From NCBI GenBank assembly GCA_015233165.1, contig JADFYF010000004.1, positions 1 to 45,107 of the forward strand: a stretch of 45,107 nt of DNA, read 5' to 3'. The position numbers and the translations under genes were made by a program. Numbering within the stretch: the first letter of the stretch is position 1; each line of letters opens with the position of its first letter. This DNA comes from Candidatus Omnitrophota bacterium. GTDB taxonomy: Bacteria; Omnitrophota; Gorgyraeia; Zapsychrales; Fredricksoniimonadaceae. Shown here piece by piece: positions 8,160-16,820 of the stretch. The notes under the pieces were generated by a model. It saw nothing but the letters and a program-made list of their open reading frames with translations. It was not told the origin of the DNA and did not search any database.

Positions 8160-9170
8160 TTAAACAAAAAACAACTTAATCGCAAACACAATCAAAATAA
8201 TGATAAACAGGTATAACGTGATTTTTGTATCCAGCTTACTGGCAATCCGTGCACCGACCTGGGCTCCAAGGATAACGCCGAGCCCCATCCACATCGCTTC
8301 CCCGTACATGACATTTCCTAAGAAGATATGCGGCGTCAGGGCAATCGCGCAGGTCATCAGGGTCACAAAATGGCTCGTCGCTGTAGCAATATGCGTCGGA
8401 TAGAATAATAAGAAGAGTAAAATAGGGACCTGAAAGACGCCGCCGCCAATGCCTAAAAATCCGCAGAAGAATCCTAAAAGAAAATTCATGGAAATACCCA
8501 TGCGGTCATTCGCATAAAAGTCATACTTGATGCCAAAATTGTCCATAAACCGGACCCGACGATACCCTTCCTCCTTGGCTTGTTTCAACATTTTTTGCTT
8601 TTGTTCCGTGGTCTTATCCAGCTTGCCTAAACTAAAGATCGTGTAACCAGCGAGAAAAATCAGAAAGACGCCAAAAATAATATTAAAGAAGGTCAGATTG
8701 ACCAAATGATGGATATAACTGGAAATAAACGCGCCAGGCATCGCTGCGAGGGTAAATTTGATACCCCCTTTATAATCAATACGCTTTTGCATGGCATAAC
8801 CGGCGCAACCCGAGGCGGCATTTAGAAGAACAATAAACAAGGATGTAGCGACGAGGATTTCATTTTCCCATCCATAGAAGAAAACCAAGATGGGTAGAAT
8901 AAGGGGGCCTCCTCCAATACCGACAATCGTTCCATAGCATCCAATGGCAAATCCGATCAGAGTTAACAACCAAGAAGGCTGATCACCCGCCACCGTTGGA
9001 GGAATGACAAAAGGCAGCTGGAATTTAGCCGCCGGATTACTAAACATGGCCATCAGCGCTAAAATGGATATCGCAATTCCCAACGCCACATTGGTGTACC
9101 CCATCCAGTTGGATGTCTTCTTGATTTCAGTTTCCGTGTGTTCATTGTGCATATTCGTAGATTCTTTCAT
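8160..9170 (-). CDS. TauE/SafE-family permease, MamO C-terminal-domain-like
   Basis: Duplicated TauE glycine-rich motifs (GTIVGIGGGPLILPILVFF; GFLGIGGGVFQVPILLFL); start moved to MKESTNMHNEH because the upstream part translates an intergenic repeat. Confidence 0.85.
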   Translation of the reverse strand: MKESTNMHNEHTETEIKKTSNWMGYTNVALGIAISILALMAMFSNPAAKFQLPFVIPPTVAGDQPSWLLTLIGFAIGCYGTIVGIGGGPLILPILVFFYGWENEILVATSLFIVLLNAASGCAGYAMQKRIDYKGGIKFTLAAMPGAFISSYIHHLVNLTFFNIIFGVFLIFLAGYTIFSLGKLDKTTEQKQKMLKQAKEEGYRRVRFMDNFGIKYDFYANDRMGISMNFLLGFFCGFLGIGGGVFQVPILLFLLFYPTHIATATSHFVTLMTCAIALTPHIFLGNVMYGEAMWMGLGVILGAQVGARIASKLDTKITLYLFIIILIVFAIKLFFV

Positions 9171-9185
9171 GGTTTCTCTTTTTTT

Positions 9186-9260
9186 GTCATTCCCGCGAAG
9201 GCGGGAATCCAGGGTTGGCGCTAACCTCTGGACCCCCGATAAAAACATTCGGGGGTGACA
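9186..9260. repeat. Intergenic palindromic repeat family 1, copy A (inverted relative to B and C)
   Basis: GTCATTCCCGCGAAGGCGGGAATCCAGG...CTCTGGACCCCCGATAAAAACATTCGGGGGTGACA. Confidence 0.85.
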
Positions 9261-9269
9261 TAATTAAAT

Positions 9270-11084
9270 TTACGGCTTCATACTTAAAATAATAATATAT
9301 ATCGACGACAAAATAAGAATCATAATGGCCGTGGGAATTCCTCGACGGCTGTAACTGGCAAACGTCAAACCTTCTTGCAGCTTCCCATCCACCCTGGCCG
9401 GATAAAGGTCCTCCACCAAGGTTTGAGAAATCACTCCGGCACTAGCTCCTGAAATACAAGCACAAGCCCCGGCAATGGATCCTATATTGATGGCCCACCA
9501 AATCACATCCGTAAAATCGGCATATCCTGAGCTAATGACAATCGGAACAAAGAACGCCGTCGCTGGTCCCGCATTCATGAAGGCCGTAAAAATGGCGGAT
9601 ATCCACATCAACAGCAGAAAATATCCCACCTGATTGCCCATGGACATCGCGGCTAAGATATCCGAAACAATCTTGATAAGCCCCGAGTAAAGACATCCCC
9701 CGACGATAATAAACAAAGCTACAAAGAATAAGATGTCCGTAAAACTAATCTTCTTGATGACATCCTTGGCTTTTGAATTTTCAAGAGCCAGAAGAATAAA
9801 ACCACCCCCCATCGCAATGGGCGCTAAATGCACCTTAAAAAAAGGCAGGACGAGAAAGGCCACAATGACAGAACCCAGGACGAAGAGCACTCTCTTGATG
9901 GCAGGCCAGTCCATTTTAATGCTATGGATATCTTCTTCAATCTTTTGAAGAAATATTTTCTCATTCGTCGGGGATTTAACTTTTTGAAAATGGCGGAATT
10001 CGAAGTACCACATATACCAAAGGAAAACGACCAAACAAATGGTGCAAATGGGTCCCATGTAGAGAATGAAATCAATAAAACTAAGACCAGCACTGGTCGC
10101 CATCAGCATATTTGAGAAATCCCCAATCGGGGTGATATTTCCGCCGATAGCCGACGAAATGACTTCGGAAATAACAACAGGAATAGGATCAAAATGAAGT
10201 CCCCTGGCCACATAAATGGTAATAGGAACAACGATCAAGATAATTGAAATATTATTCATAAAGGCGGACGTAATCGCTGTTAACACGCACAAGGCAAAAA
10301 TGATCTTAATTTTGTCGCCCTTCATACTTAAAACCATTTTCTTGGCCAGATAGTCAAAGAACTTTAAATCCTCGAGAAAGATGGCAAAAATGCTCATTCC
10401 TACGAGCACAAAGATAGGACTCATATGAATCGCATCAAAGGCCTCGCTTTGGTTATAAAAACCAAAGGCAGAACCAGCAATCAGCATCAGAACAGCACCT
10501 AAGGTCACGCAGACGGTGCGATTGAAGAAATTTAAGAACAGCATGGTAAAGGTAATGACCACAATGATGAGACTTACAAAAACAGGCATCCCACGAGCAT
10601 CAAAAATATCAACGCCAGCCTCAATGGGAATCTTTCCAGAGACAGTCAAATTCTTACCATTACGTGAGATCAGAAAACTGATATTGTCCCCGGGTTGAAT
10701 ATTGGACATCAGATACGCGAAATGATTAGCTGAATCCACATTCTGTTTATTAATCTGAAGAATGACGTCACCACGTCTGATATCAATGAGTCTTCTGGCA
10801 GCCCCGGTTGCTGGACTGTTAACAAGAACTCCTGCCGCATAGGGAAGATTGAAATCCCTGGCAATCGTAGGATTCACACTTAAGACATCAAATGAAAGGG
10901 CGCAGCTACCCCCCGAGGTCTGGACAAGACGATTAGCGCTTTGATGGGGCATATTCTTTGTATCTAAAAACAACGCCGCCATGATGACAATAACGATACC
11001 CGCCAACAAAGCCTCGATAAAAGGAAAATTCTTAGGTTTTCTTTCTTTGGCTTGAAGCGCTAAATTTTTAAGATCTACGGCCAT
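9270..11084 (-). CDS. MamN-like ArsB/NhaD-type ion permease with inserted/fused PDZ domain
   Basis: TM, then PDZ (ARDFNLPYAAGVLVNSPATGAARRLIDIRRGDVILQINKQNV), then about 10 TM permease core with NNISIILIVVP and MNAGPATAFFVPI. Confidence 0.85.
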   Translation of the reverse strand: MAVDLKNLALQAKERKPKNFPFIEALLAGIVIVIMAALFLDTKNMPHQSANRLVQTSGGSCALSFDVLSVNPTIARDFNLPYAAGVLVNSPATGAARRLIDIRRGDVILQINKQNVDSANHFAYLMSNIQPGDNISFLISRNGKNLTVSGKIPIEAGVDIFDARGMPVFVSLIIVVITFTMLFLNFFNRTVCVTLGAVLMLIAGSAFGFYNQSEAFDAIHMSPIFVLVGMSIFAIFLEDLKFFDYLAKKMVLSMKGDKIKIIFALCVLTAITSAFMNNISIILIVVPITIYVARGLHFDPIPVVISEVISSAIGGNITPIGDFSNMLMATSAGLSFIDFILYMGPICTICLVVFLWYMWYFEFRHFQKVKSPTNEKIFLQKIEEDIHSIKMDWPAIKRVLFVLGSVIVAFLVLPFFKVHLAPIAMGGGFILLALENSKAKDVIKKISFTDILFFVALFIIVGGCLYSGLIKIVSDILAAMSMGNQVGYFLLLMWISAIFTAFMNAGPATAFFVPIVISSGYADFTDVIWWAINIGSIAGACACISGASAGVISQTLVEDLYPARVDGKLQEGLTFASYSRRGIPTAIMILILSSIYIIILSMKP

Positions 11085-11101
11085 GTGTTCCTTTTAGTTT
11101 A

Positions 11102-11177
11102 TGTCATCCCCGAATGCTTTTATCGGGGATCCAGTGGTTTGCGCCATCTCTGGATTCCCGCCTTCGCGGGAATGACA
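11102..11177. repeat. Intergenic palindromic repeat family 1, copy B
   Basis: TGTCATCCCCGAATGCTTTTATCGGGGATCCAG...CTGGATTCCCGCCTTCGCGGGAATGACA. Confidence 0.85.
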
Positions 11178-11186
11178 AATTAATTC

Positions 11187-11882
11187 TTAATACGCAACAA
11201 CAATAAATTTACGCACATCATCGTCGACGTCTGCGTAATGAAACATTCGTTCCCTATATCCAAAAACAAACGCATAGAAACACGCAGGAACATGACGAAC
11301 AGCCGCATGAAATTGAGAAGCTGCTTCGTTATAAGCCATACGGCGTTCCGCGATATTGTCTTCCGATTTAATTAACCCTTGCATCAAAACCTGAAAATTC
11401 GCATTTAATTTCAAATCCGGATAGGCTTCTGCTAAAGCGAGAATCTTTCCCATGGCAGAACTCGAAAGACCACTTTTTAATTGATCCAAACTACCCACTC
11501 CCGCTTGCTTAAGAACATTCTCAAGCATATCCATCTTGCCACCGCTACCTGAGCGTTTGTCGACCATATATTGAAATACCGTTCGTTCATGTTGAGCGTA
11601 ATCAATAACCATCTTCGTCAAATTAATAGAAAGATCTTTTCGACGCTGAAGCATGACATCAATCTGATGCTGTTCCATTTCGGTGTAACGAGACAGGTCA
11701 ACAAACTTGTTATAATAATACACACCAGGGAGAATAATGATCAAAGCGCTTGCGGCAAGAATAATGCCTTGCTTGCTTTTCAAATTATTAAAATCAATTT
11801 TCTTCCACCAAGGCATTCTGACGGGAACAAACTCTTCAAAATCCTTAGGAAACATTTTCAAAATTGTATCGCCAATTCCCAT
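11187..11882 (-). CDS. mamQ: Magnetosome protein MamQ (LemA family)
   Basis: LemA-like: YYYNKFVDLSRYTEMEQHQIDVMLQRRKDLSINLTKMV...AEAYPDLKLNANFQVLMQGLIKSEDNIAERRMAYNEAASQFHAAVRHVP. Confidence 0.88.
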   Translation of the reverse strand: MGIGDTILKMFPKDFEEFVPVRMPWWKKIDFNNLKSKQGIILAASALIIILPGVYYYNKFVDLSRYTEMEQHQIDVMLQRRKDLSINLTKMVIDYAQHERTVFQYMVDKRSGSGGKMDMLENVLKQAGVGSLDQLKSGLSSSAMGKILALAEAYPDLKLNANFQVLMQGLIKSEDNIAERRMAYNEAASQFHAAVRHVPACFYAFVFGYRERMFHYADVDDDVRKFIVVAY

Positions 11883-11966
11883 TACTCATTCTCCCTGTCC
11901 GCCGACGAGGCCGACTTGCCGCTATTAAAAAAACTATGACCTTGAGATGCTTCTTTTACTTGTCCT

Positions 11967-12800
11967 TTAGTACCCCCCCCCAATTCCTCCTCGCTGTCTC
12001 TCTAAATCCATCGCTTTTTTGAAACACACAATCGCATCTTTGTGGTCACCAATATTTTCATAAAGAAATCCCAAGGCGTGATAATACACCGGCTCTCTAG
12101 GATCAAGGTCGATGGCTTTCTTATACATTTTCTTAGCCTCCTCAATCTCATCGTTCTTTTCTAAACAGTTGGCACAATGATAATAAAGATCCGCTTCATC
12201 CGGATTAATGGCCAAGGCCTTTTTAAGGTAGATCATGGCATCATCATAACGCTCCAAGGCTAAAAGACATCTCGAGAAAGAAGTCAGGATATCATAATCA
12301 TTAGGTTTAAGTTCATCGGCCCTATAAAAATATTCCGTCGCTTTCTTATGCTGTTCCTGACTAACAAAACAGATGGCCATCATATACAAGGTATCCGCAT
12401 CATTCGCCTCACCATTTTGGGAACACGATTCAAAATGCTGCAAAGCTAATTTGTAATTCCCTTTGGAGAATTCTTTAAGTCCCATATCTTTTTCAAAAAG
12501 CAAATTACTGCTGCCATCATCCACAAAAATATGCTCATACGCATTGGAAAGACTTTTGATAATGCGTTCTGTCGTCGATAATGTGCGATGCGTCACCTTA
12601 CGAAATTTCTGAGAAATATTAGGTAAGGATTTAACCTCCTTGTGCTTGTGTGAATGAGGCTTTTTTGCTTTATGAATCTCAGCCGTTTCTTCCACTTCAG
12701 TCTCTTGAATGGTCTGAACATCGGAATTAATTTCTAATTCTTCTGCTACCTGTACCTTCTTACTCTTCTTCAGTTCGTCCATAGGGTCCTCTTTCTTCAT
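11967..12800 (-). CDS. mamA: Magnetosome protein MamA (TPR protein)
   Basis: Consecutive TPRs (LYMMAICFVSQEQHKKATEYFYRADELKPNDYD...); start moved to MKKEDPMDELKK (12800) or MDELKK (12782) because the upstream part is repeat-derived. Confidence 0.82.
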   Translation of the reverse strand: MKKEDPMDELKKSKKVQVAEELEINSDVQTIQETEVEETAEIHKAKKPHSHKHKEVKSLPNISQKFRKVTHRTLSTTERIIKSLSNAYEHIFVDDGSSNLLFEKDMGLKEFSKGNYKLALQHFESCSQNGEANDADTLYMMAICFVSQEQHKKATEYFYRADELKPNDYDILTSFSRCLLALERYDDAMIYLKKALAINPDEADLYYHCANCLEKNDEIEEAKKMYKKAIDLDPREPVYYHALGFLYENIGDHKDAIVCFKKAMDLERQRGGIGGGY

Positions 12801-12803
12801 GAT

Positions 12804-12886
12804 TCCCTCCCCCACCGTGGGGAGGGCTAGGGAGGGGGGCATCAATCAATGCCCCTCCCCTTACCCCTCCCACAAGGGGAGGGGAA
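12804..12886. repeat. Intergenic GC-rich double-hairpin repeat family 2, copy 1
   Basis: CCCTCCCC/GGGGAGGG arms twice; near-identical to 13858..13944. Confidence 0.85.
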
Positions 12887-12891
12887 TAACT

Positions 12892-13842
12892 TTACGTCGC
12901 TAAATTAACATCCCCCTGAGGCTTATTAAAACCAAACTTCCAACCAGGTTTAGCAGCGGCAACGGGCTGGTTTTCTTTACATGTAAAAGTAATAGTAATT
13001 TCCTTGATTTGATTAAACTTACGCATCAGGGCCGCTCTGACCTCACGGGTAATCGCATGACCTTCCTTGACGCTGCGTTTAGGGTCGATAATAATTTCCA
13101 TATCAATCCAGGCCTGCTGCCCCACGCGTCTGGAATGAACGTAGTTAACTCCCTTAACTTCTCGATATTGAAGGGCGACTCGTTCAATCAGTTCCTTCTT
13201 CTCACCAGGAAGGGATTCATCAATCAAATTCTTTAGGGCACTATAACCTAAGGTGATCGACATTCTTCCTATCATCAACCCGACTAACAAAGCTGCCAAT
13301 GGATCAAGAATAGGAAACCCAAGATTCGCAAAAAGGATTCCAATCGATACAGCAATACTGGCAATCATATCGGACCGGTTTTCATTCGCGTTGGCAATCA
13401 TCGCCGGAGAGTTTAATTTCTTTCCGACGCATAGACCATAAGATGACAAAATATAATTAGCCAAAATAGCGACCACGGCACAGAAAAAGGCGGCGCCATG
13501 GGGTGGATGAATTTCACCGCTTAAAATAACCTTGGACGAATCAATAAGAATCATGATGGAGATGTAACCCAAGAGCGTATAGGCGAACAGAGCTCCTAAG
13601 AATTCCGCTTTACCACGGCCCCAGGGATGCTTGGAATCACTTTTCTGATTCGATAATCCAACCGTGATGATAACCATCAAGGATGTCAAAACGTCCGCCC
13701 CTGAATGGATCCCATCCGCCAAAAGCCCTTTAGAACCTGTCAAAACACCGACGATGATCTGAAAGACCGACAGCATACAGTTCCCAAAGACGACCATGAC
13801 AGGAACGATTTTGCCACACTTAACGCACTTATCTGGGATCAT
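12892..13842 (-). CDS. mamB: Magnetosome CDF transporter MamB
   Basis: CDF transporter; N-terminal CVKC, LLADGIHSGADVLTSLMV matching the MamB-type TM2 site; start moved to MIPDKCVKC. Confidence 0.88.
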   Translation of the reverse strand: MIPDKCVKCGKIVPVMVVFGNCMLSVFQIIVGVLTGSKGLLADGIHSGADVLTSLMVIITVGLSNQKSDSKHPWGRGKAEFLGALFAYTLLGYISIMILIDSSKVILSGEIHPPHGAAFFCAVVAILANYILSSYGLCVGKKLNSPAMIANANENRSDMIASIAVSIGILFANLGFPILDPLAALLVGLMIGRMSITLGYSALKNLIDESLPGEKKELIERVALQYREVKGVNYVHSRRVGQQAWIDMEIIIDPKRSVKEGHAITREVRAALMRKFNQIKEITITFTCKENQPVAAAKPGWKFGFNKPQGDVNLAT

Positions 13843-13857
13843 AGATTTTATCTCTAT

Positions 13858-13944
13858 TTCCCTCCCCCTTGTGGGGAGGGTTAGGGAGGGGGGCATCCAT
13901 CGATGATCCCCCTCCCCTTACCCCTCCCACAAGGGGAGGGGAAT
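13858..13944. repeat. Intergenic GC-rich double-hairpin repeat family 2, copy 2
   Basis: CCTCCCCCTTGTGGGGAGGGTTAGGGAGGGGGGCATC...CCCCTCCCCTTACCCCTCCCACAAGGGGAGGGG. Confidence 0.85.
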
Positions 13945-13949
13945 TTCAA

Positions 13950-14840
13950 TTACTCCATCGGAACAACTTGAAGCGCAATATGCCCGATATATTTATTCAC
14001 ACCCCGCAACAGCGACTTAATTTTCTGATTAATCATCTTAGCCTGAAGAACACTGATGTTGGGATCCAGCTGCAAGACGATGTCGAGAATAATCGCTCTT
14101 CCTGTTTGACGGGCTTTGACATCATTCACATTCTTGACTCCATCGACCTTAAGAATATGTTCTTTAATTTGATCTCTAAATTCTTCATCCATGTTTCGAT
14201 CCATCGATCCTTTAAGCCCCTCGAGAAGAATAACAACGCTGGCATGAATAACGTGCACAGATTCAAAGATAGCGACCGCCGGATCTACCCAGTGCATCCC
14301 CTTACGGGCAGCCAAAACCGCGATGGCAACCAACAAGGACGAAATAACGTCGATCTTGTTGTGTTCCGCGTGAGCTTTTAAGACGGGACTGTTGAGTTCC
14401 GTCGCTCCGCAATGAGAGAATTTATACAAAAGAGCATTGATCAGTGCGCTCAGAAGAGCCACAAAAAATACAACCATGTGGGGAACAACAAAAACCCGTT
14501 TAGCGAGGATGATAAAGGAACTAAAGATAAGAGCGAGCGTACCTATAATCATAAAGCAGCTGATCAAGATCTGGGTAATAAACTCCACCTTCCCATACCC
14601 ATAAGGATAACGGGAATCCGCCGGCTTCTTGGAATATTTAACCCCGATAATAACAGCTATCGATGATGTCGTATCACTTAAATTGCACAGCCCGCTTCCG
14701 ATCAAGGCGCGGGAGCGTCCTAAAAATCCGACGAACAGTTTAAAGCCGGCAAGAAAAAGATTGGCGATCAATCCCCAGGCGATGGTCCTGTTCATGCAGG
14801 ATTCACATTTCTTCAGATTTTTTACTTTTTCGCTGCTCAT
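13950..14840 (-). CDS. mamM: Magnetosome CDF transporter MamM
   Basis: Second CDF paralogue; N-terminal CESC, ALIGSGLCNLSDTTSSIAVIIG; tandem with MamB. Confidence 0.8.
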   Translation of the reverse strand: MSSEKVKNLKKCESCMNRTIAWGLIANLFLAGFKLFVGFLGRSRALIGSGLCNLSDTTSSIAVIIGVKYSKKPADSRYPYGYGKVEFITQILISCFMIIGTLALIFSSFIILAKRVFVVPHMVVFFVALLSALINALLYKFSHCGATELNSPVLKAHAEHNKIDVISSLLVAIAVLAARKGMHWVDPAVAIFESVHVIHASVVILLEGLKGSMDRNMDEEFRDQIKEHILKVDGVKNVNDVKARQTGRAIILDIVLQLDPNISVLQAKMINQKIKSLLRGVNKYIGHIALQVVPME

Positions 14841-15118
14841 CCTTCATCTTCCTCAAATAAGACTTCTTCCTTCTCCGACGCGCTTTCTTCTAATTTCTGC
14901 TTCTTCTTACGCTCTCTATGGATTAGGGTGATCACCCAAAACGCATTCGATGCTCCTAAGACATAAGACGCAAGAATAATGTAAATCAAACCAAAATGAC
15001 GCCCCTTAAACATAGGAATCCAAATAGGAACCGGGTCAATATTTTCAAAGACAAAAAAGACCATCAGGATCAGAAAAAGAAGGAAAAAAATAATTTTGAT
15101 AACTGTTGGTGCTCGCAT
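14837..15118 (-). CDS. LapA-domain small membrane protein, MamL-like
   Basis: Two TM helices, VFFVFENIDPVPIWIPMFKG...LIYIILASYVLGASNAFWVI then basic/acidic tail; ATGA overlap with mamM. Confidence 0.7.
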   Translation of the reverse strand: MRAPTVIKIIFFLLFLILMVFFVFENIDPVPIWIPMFKGRHFGLIYIILASYVLGASNAFWVITLIHRERKKKQKLEESASEKEEVLFEEDEG

Positions 15119-15125
15119 ATCGCCC

Positions 15126-16337
15126 CTAATTCATCATCGCCACGCTTTTTAAAATCACGTGACAGGTATTACACTTGCCGCGGTCTTCGTGCGGCGGAAT
15201 AGCGCCTTTAATGATCGGTGGTGGAGATGGCAAAATATCTCCCGCATCTATCGGAAGCTGACCACCCGTGACCATAATAATGTGACACACCGTACAGGCC
15301 TTACCCCTTGAGCGATGCGGACTGATCGCGCCTGGTTTAATAGGCTGAGCGGATTCATTTTGTGAGAAACCAAGGGCCTTGGTTGATGATATGATATAAT
15401 CCAACAATCGTCCTCGACGATTAACATATATCTTCGCCTGAAGCCTGTTTCTGACTCTTCGGGTCGCTTCCGTAAACGCTTCGATATCCGGCGTGGCATA
15501 CCCATCAACCCCTATCACCATATCCCCCGCCAAGACACCGGATTCCGCGGATTCCAACGATATTTCATCGACGAGAATCCCCTTTGTTTTAGGGTCAATA
15601 TTAAATTCTTTAGCTAGTTCTGGAACCAGGGGGATGACTTCCATTCCCAGCCAATGTCCCTCGACCAGTTCCTTTTGAGCGGCTCCTTGTTCCTTAGGAG
15701 TTGGAAGTTGACTCGCCTGTGGTGCCATATTAACGCTAGGTCCACCCATCCCAACGCCGGTCTCTGCTGTTTCTCCAGGAAGACGGTTACCAAAGGCTAT
15801 TTGTTGAGGACGGCTTCCCATTCTCATATCCAAAGCAATGGGGCTCATATGACCACCCGTCACGGCTGGAGCATGAGTCACGGGGGTATCTGCAATCCCA
15901 GCCCCGAGCATTTTCTTAAAATCATCATGAAGATTCTTTTTATCTTTTAAAGTCAGATACAAAGGCTGTCCATTGCGCATGACATCTAAAAGAGCCCCCT
16001 TATCCAAGGTGATCCCCTTGGTTGCTTTTAAAAATTCAGAAATATTTTTTACCTTCTTATTATTAATAGCCTTTAACAAATCTCCCCCACGCAGTCCAGA
16101 GCTATACGAGGAGTCCTCACACCAATTGACAACAACACCCTTTTCATCCTTAGGGACATTGAATTCCATAGCAATTGTCGGAGTCAGATTACTCACCGTC
16201 ATCCCCGCCCATTCCGCATCACCAGCGCCGATGTGCATAAGCGCGGCAATGCAAAACAACCCCAAAATGGAGAGTACCAAGATAAGAAGGAATTTTTGCC
16301 TATTTCTCTTTTTATAGTCATCCAATTGCTCAAGCAC
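15126..16337 (-). CDS. mamP: Magnetosome protein MamP: two PDZ domains plus two magnetochrome (CXXCH) motifs
   Basis: PDZ cores GLRGGDLLKAINNKKV and GVLAGDMVIGVDGYATP; GAISPHRSRGKACTVCH and GAIPPHEDRGKCNTCH. Confidence 0.88.
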   Translation of the reverse strand: MLEQLDDYKKRNRQKFLLILVLSILGLFCIAALMHIGAGDAEWAGMTVSNLTPTIAMEFNVPKDEKGVVVNWCEDSSYSSGLRGGDLLKAINNKKVKNISEFLKATKGITLDKGALLDVMRNGQPLYLTLKDKKNLHDDFKKMLGAGIADTPVTHAPAVTGGHMSPIALDMRMGSRPQQIAFGNRLPGETAETGVGMGGPSVNMAPQASQLPTPKEQGAAQKELVEGHWLGMEVIPLVPELAKEFNIDPKTKGILVDEISLESAESGVLAGDMVIGVDGYATPDIEAFTEATRRVRNRLQAKIYVNRRGRLLDYIISSTKALGFSQNESAQPIKPGAISPHRSRGKACTVCHIIMVTGGQLPIDAGDILPSPPPIIKGAIPPHEDRGKCNTCHVILKSVAMMN

Positions 16338-16343
16338 AATGGG

Positions 16344-16625
16344 TTACTCCGCTTTTTTTTGGGCCACTTCAGGTTGTTCAACAGGTTCAAGTTCTACACG
16401 TTCCATCGCTGTATTGCATTCTTTACAGACCCATAACTGTCTTTTGGCACCCATCATGTACAATCCCATCAACAAAAGCGGAATTCCTAAAACAGGACCG
16501 ATCCAAAAGAAAATCGCGAAGATACCACCTATGACGAGAAAGCCTCCGAGTTTTCTACTAAAACGAGGCCCTGAATACAGCTGCATCTGACCATTACATA
16601 AATTACAAATCACCGTTTTTGCCAT
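16344..16625 (-). CDS. Small two-TM protein with CxxC pairs at both ends (zinc-ribbon-like)
   Basis: CNLC...two TM helices...CKEC; contiguous with mamP. Confidence 0.7.
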   Translation of the reverse strand: MAKTVICNLCNGQMQLYSGPRFSRKLGGFLVIGGIFAIFFWIGPVLGIPLLLMGLYMMGAKRQLWVCKECNTAMERVELEPVEQPEVAQKKAE

Positions 16626-16638
16626 AAATCACCTTTCC

Positions 16639-16806
16639 TTATTTTTCCTTTTTATCGTCGATACCTATCCCTGTACTACTACCTTTCGTTGCGCATCCAC
16701 ATTTTTCTAATTTTGAACAGTTCTTATTAAGACCTGAGCAGACCATCCCAACAGCAGCTGCTACCCCAAGAACCCCTACTAATCCAAACAAGCAAATCGG
16801 TTCCAT
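16639..16806 (-). CDS. 55-aa single-TM Cys-containing peptide (MEPICLFGLVGVLGVAAAVGMVCSGLNKNCSKLEKCGCATKGSSTGIGIDDKKEK)
   Basis: Open frame below ORF cutoff filling the gap between 16625 and 16821; AGGAGAATC upstream of ATG. Confidence 0.7.
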   Translation of the reverse strand: MEPICLFGLVGVLGVAAAVGMVCSGLNKNCSKLEKCGCATKGSSTGIGIDDKKEK

Positions 16807-16820
16807 ATGATTCTCCTTTT

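Noticed and set aside
9171-9248. N-terminal extension MFLSGVQRLAPTLDSRLRGNDKKRET on the TauE ORF
   Set aside because: LDSRLRGND is the translation of palindromic repeat copy A; true start is likely at 9170.
9824-10115. Opposite-strand ORFs inside the MamN-like gene
   Set aside because: Fully contained in a convincing long CDS and with no recognisable domain.
12801-12845. MMPPSLALPTVGEGI extension on mamA ORF
   Set aside because: Translation of GC-rich repeat family 2; real start likely 12800 or 12782.
13843-13896. MPPSLTLPTRGREIEIKS extension on mamB ORF
   Set aside because: Same repeat-derived artefact; MIPDKCVKC matches the MamB-type N-terminus.
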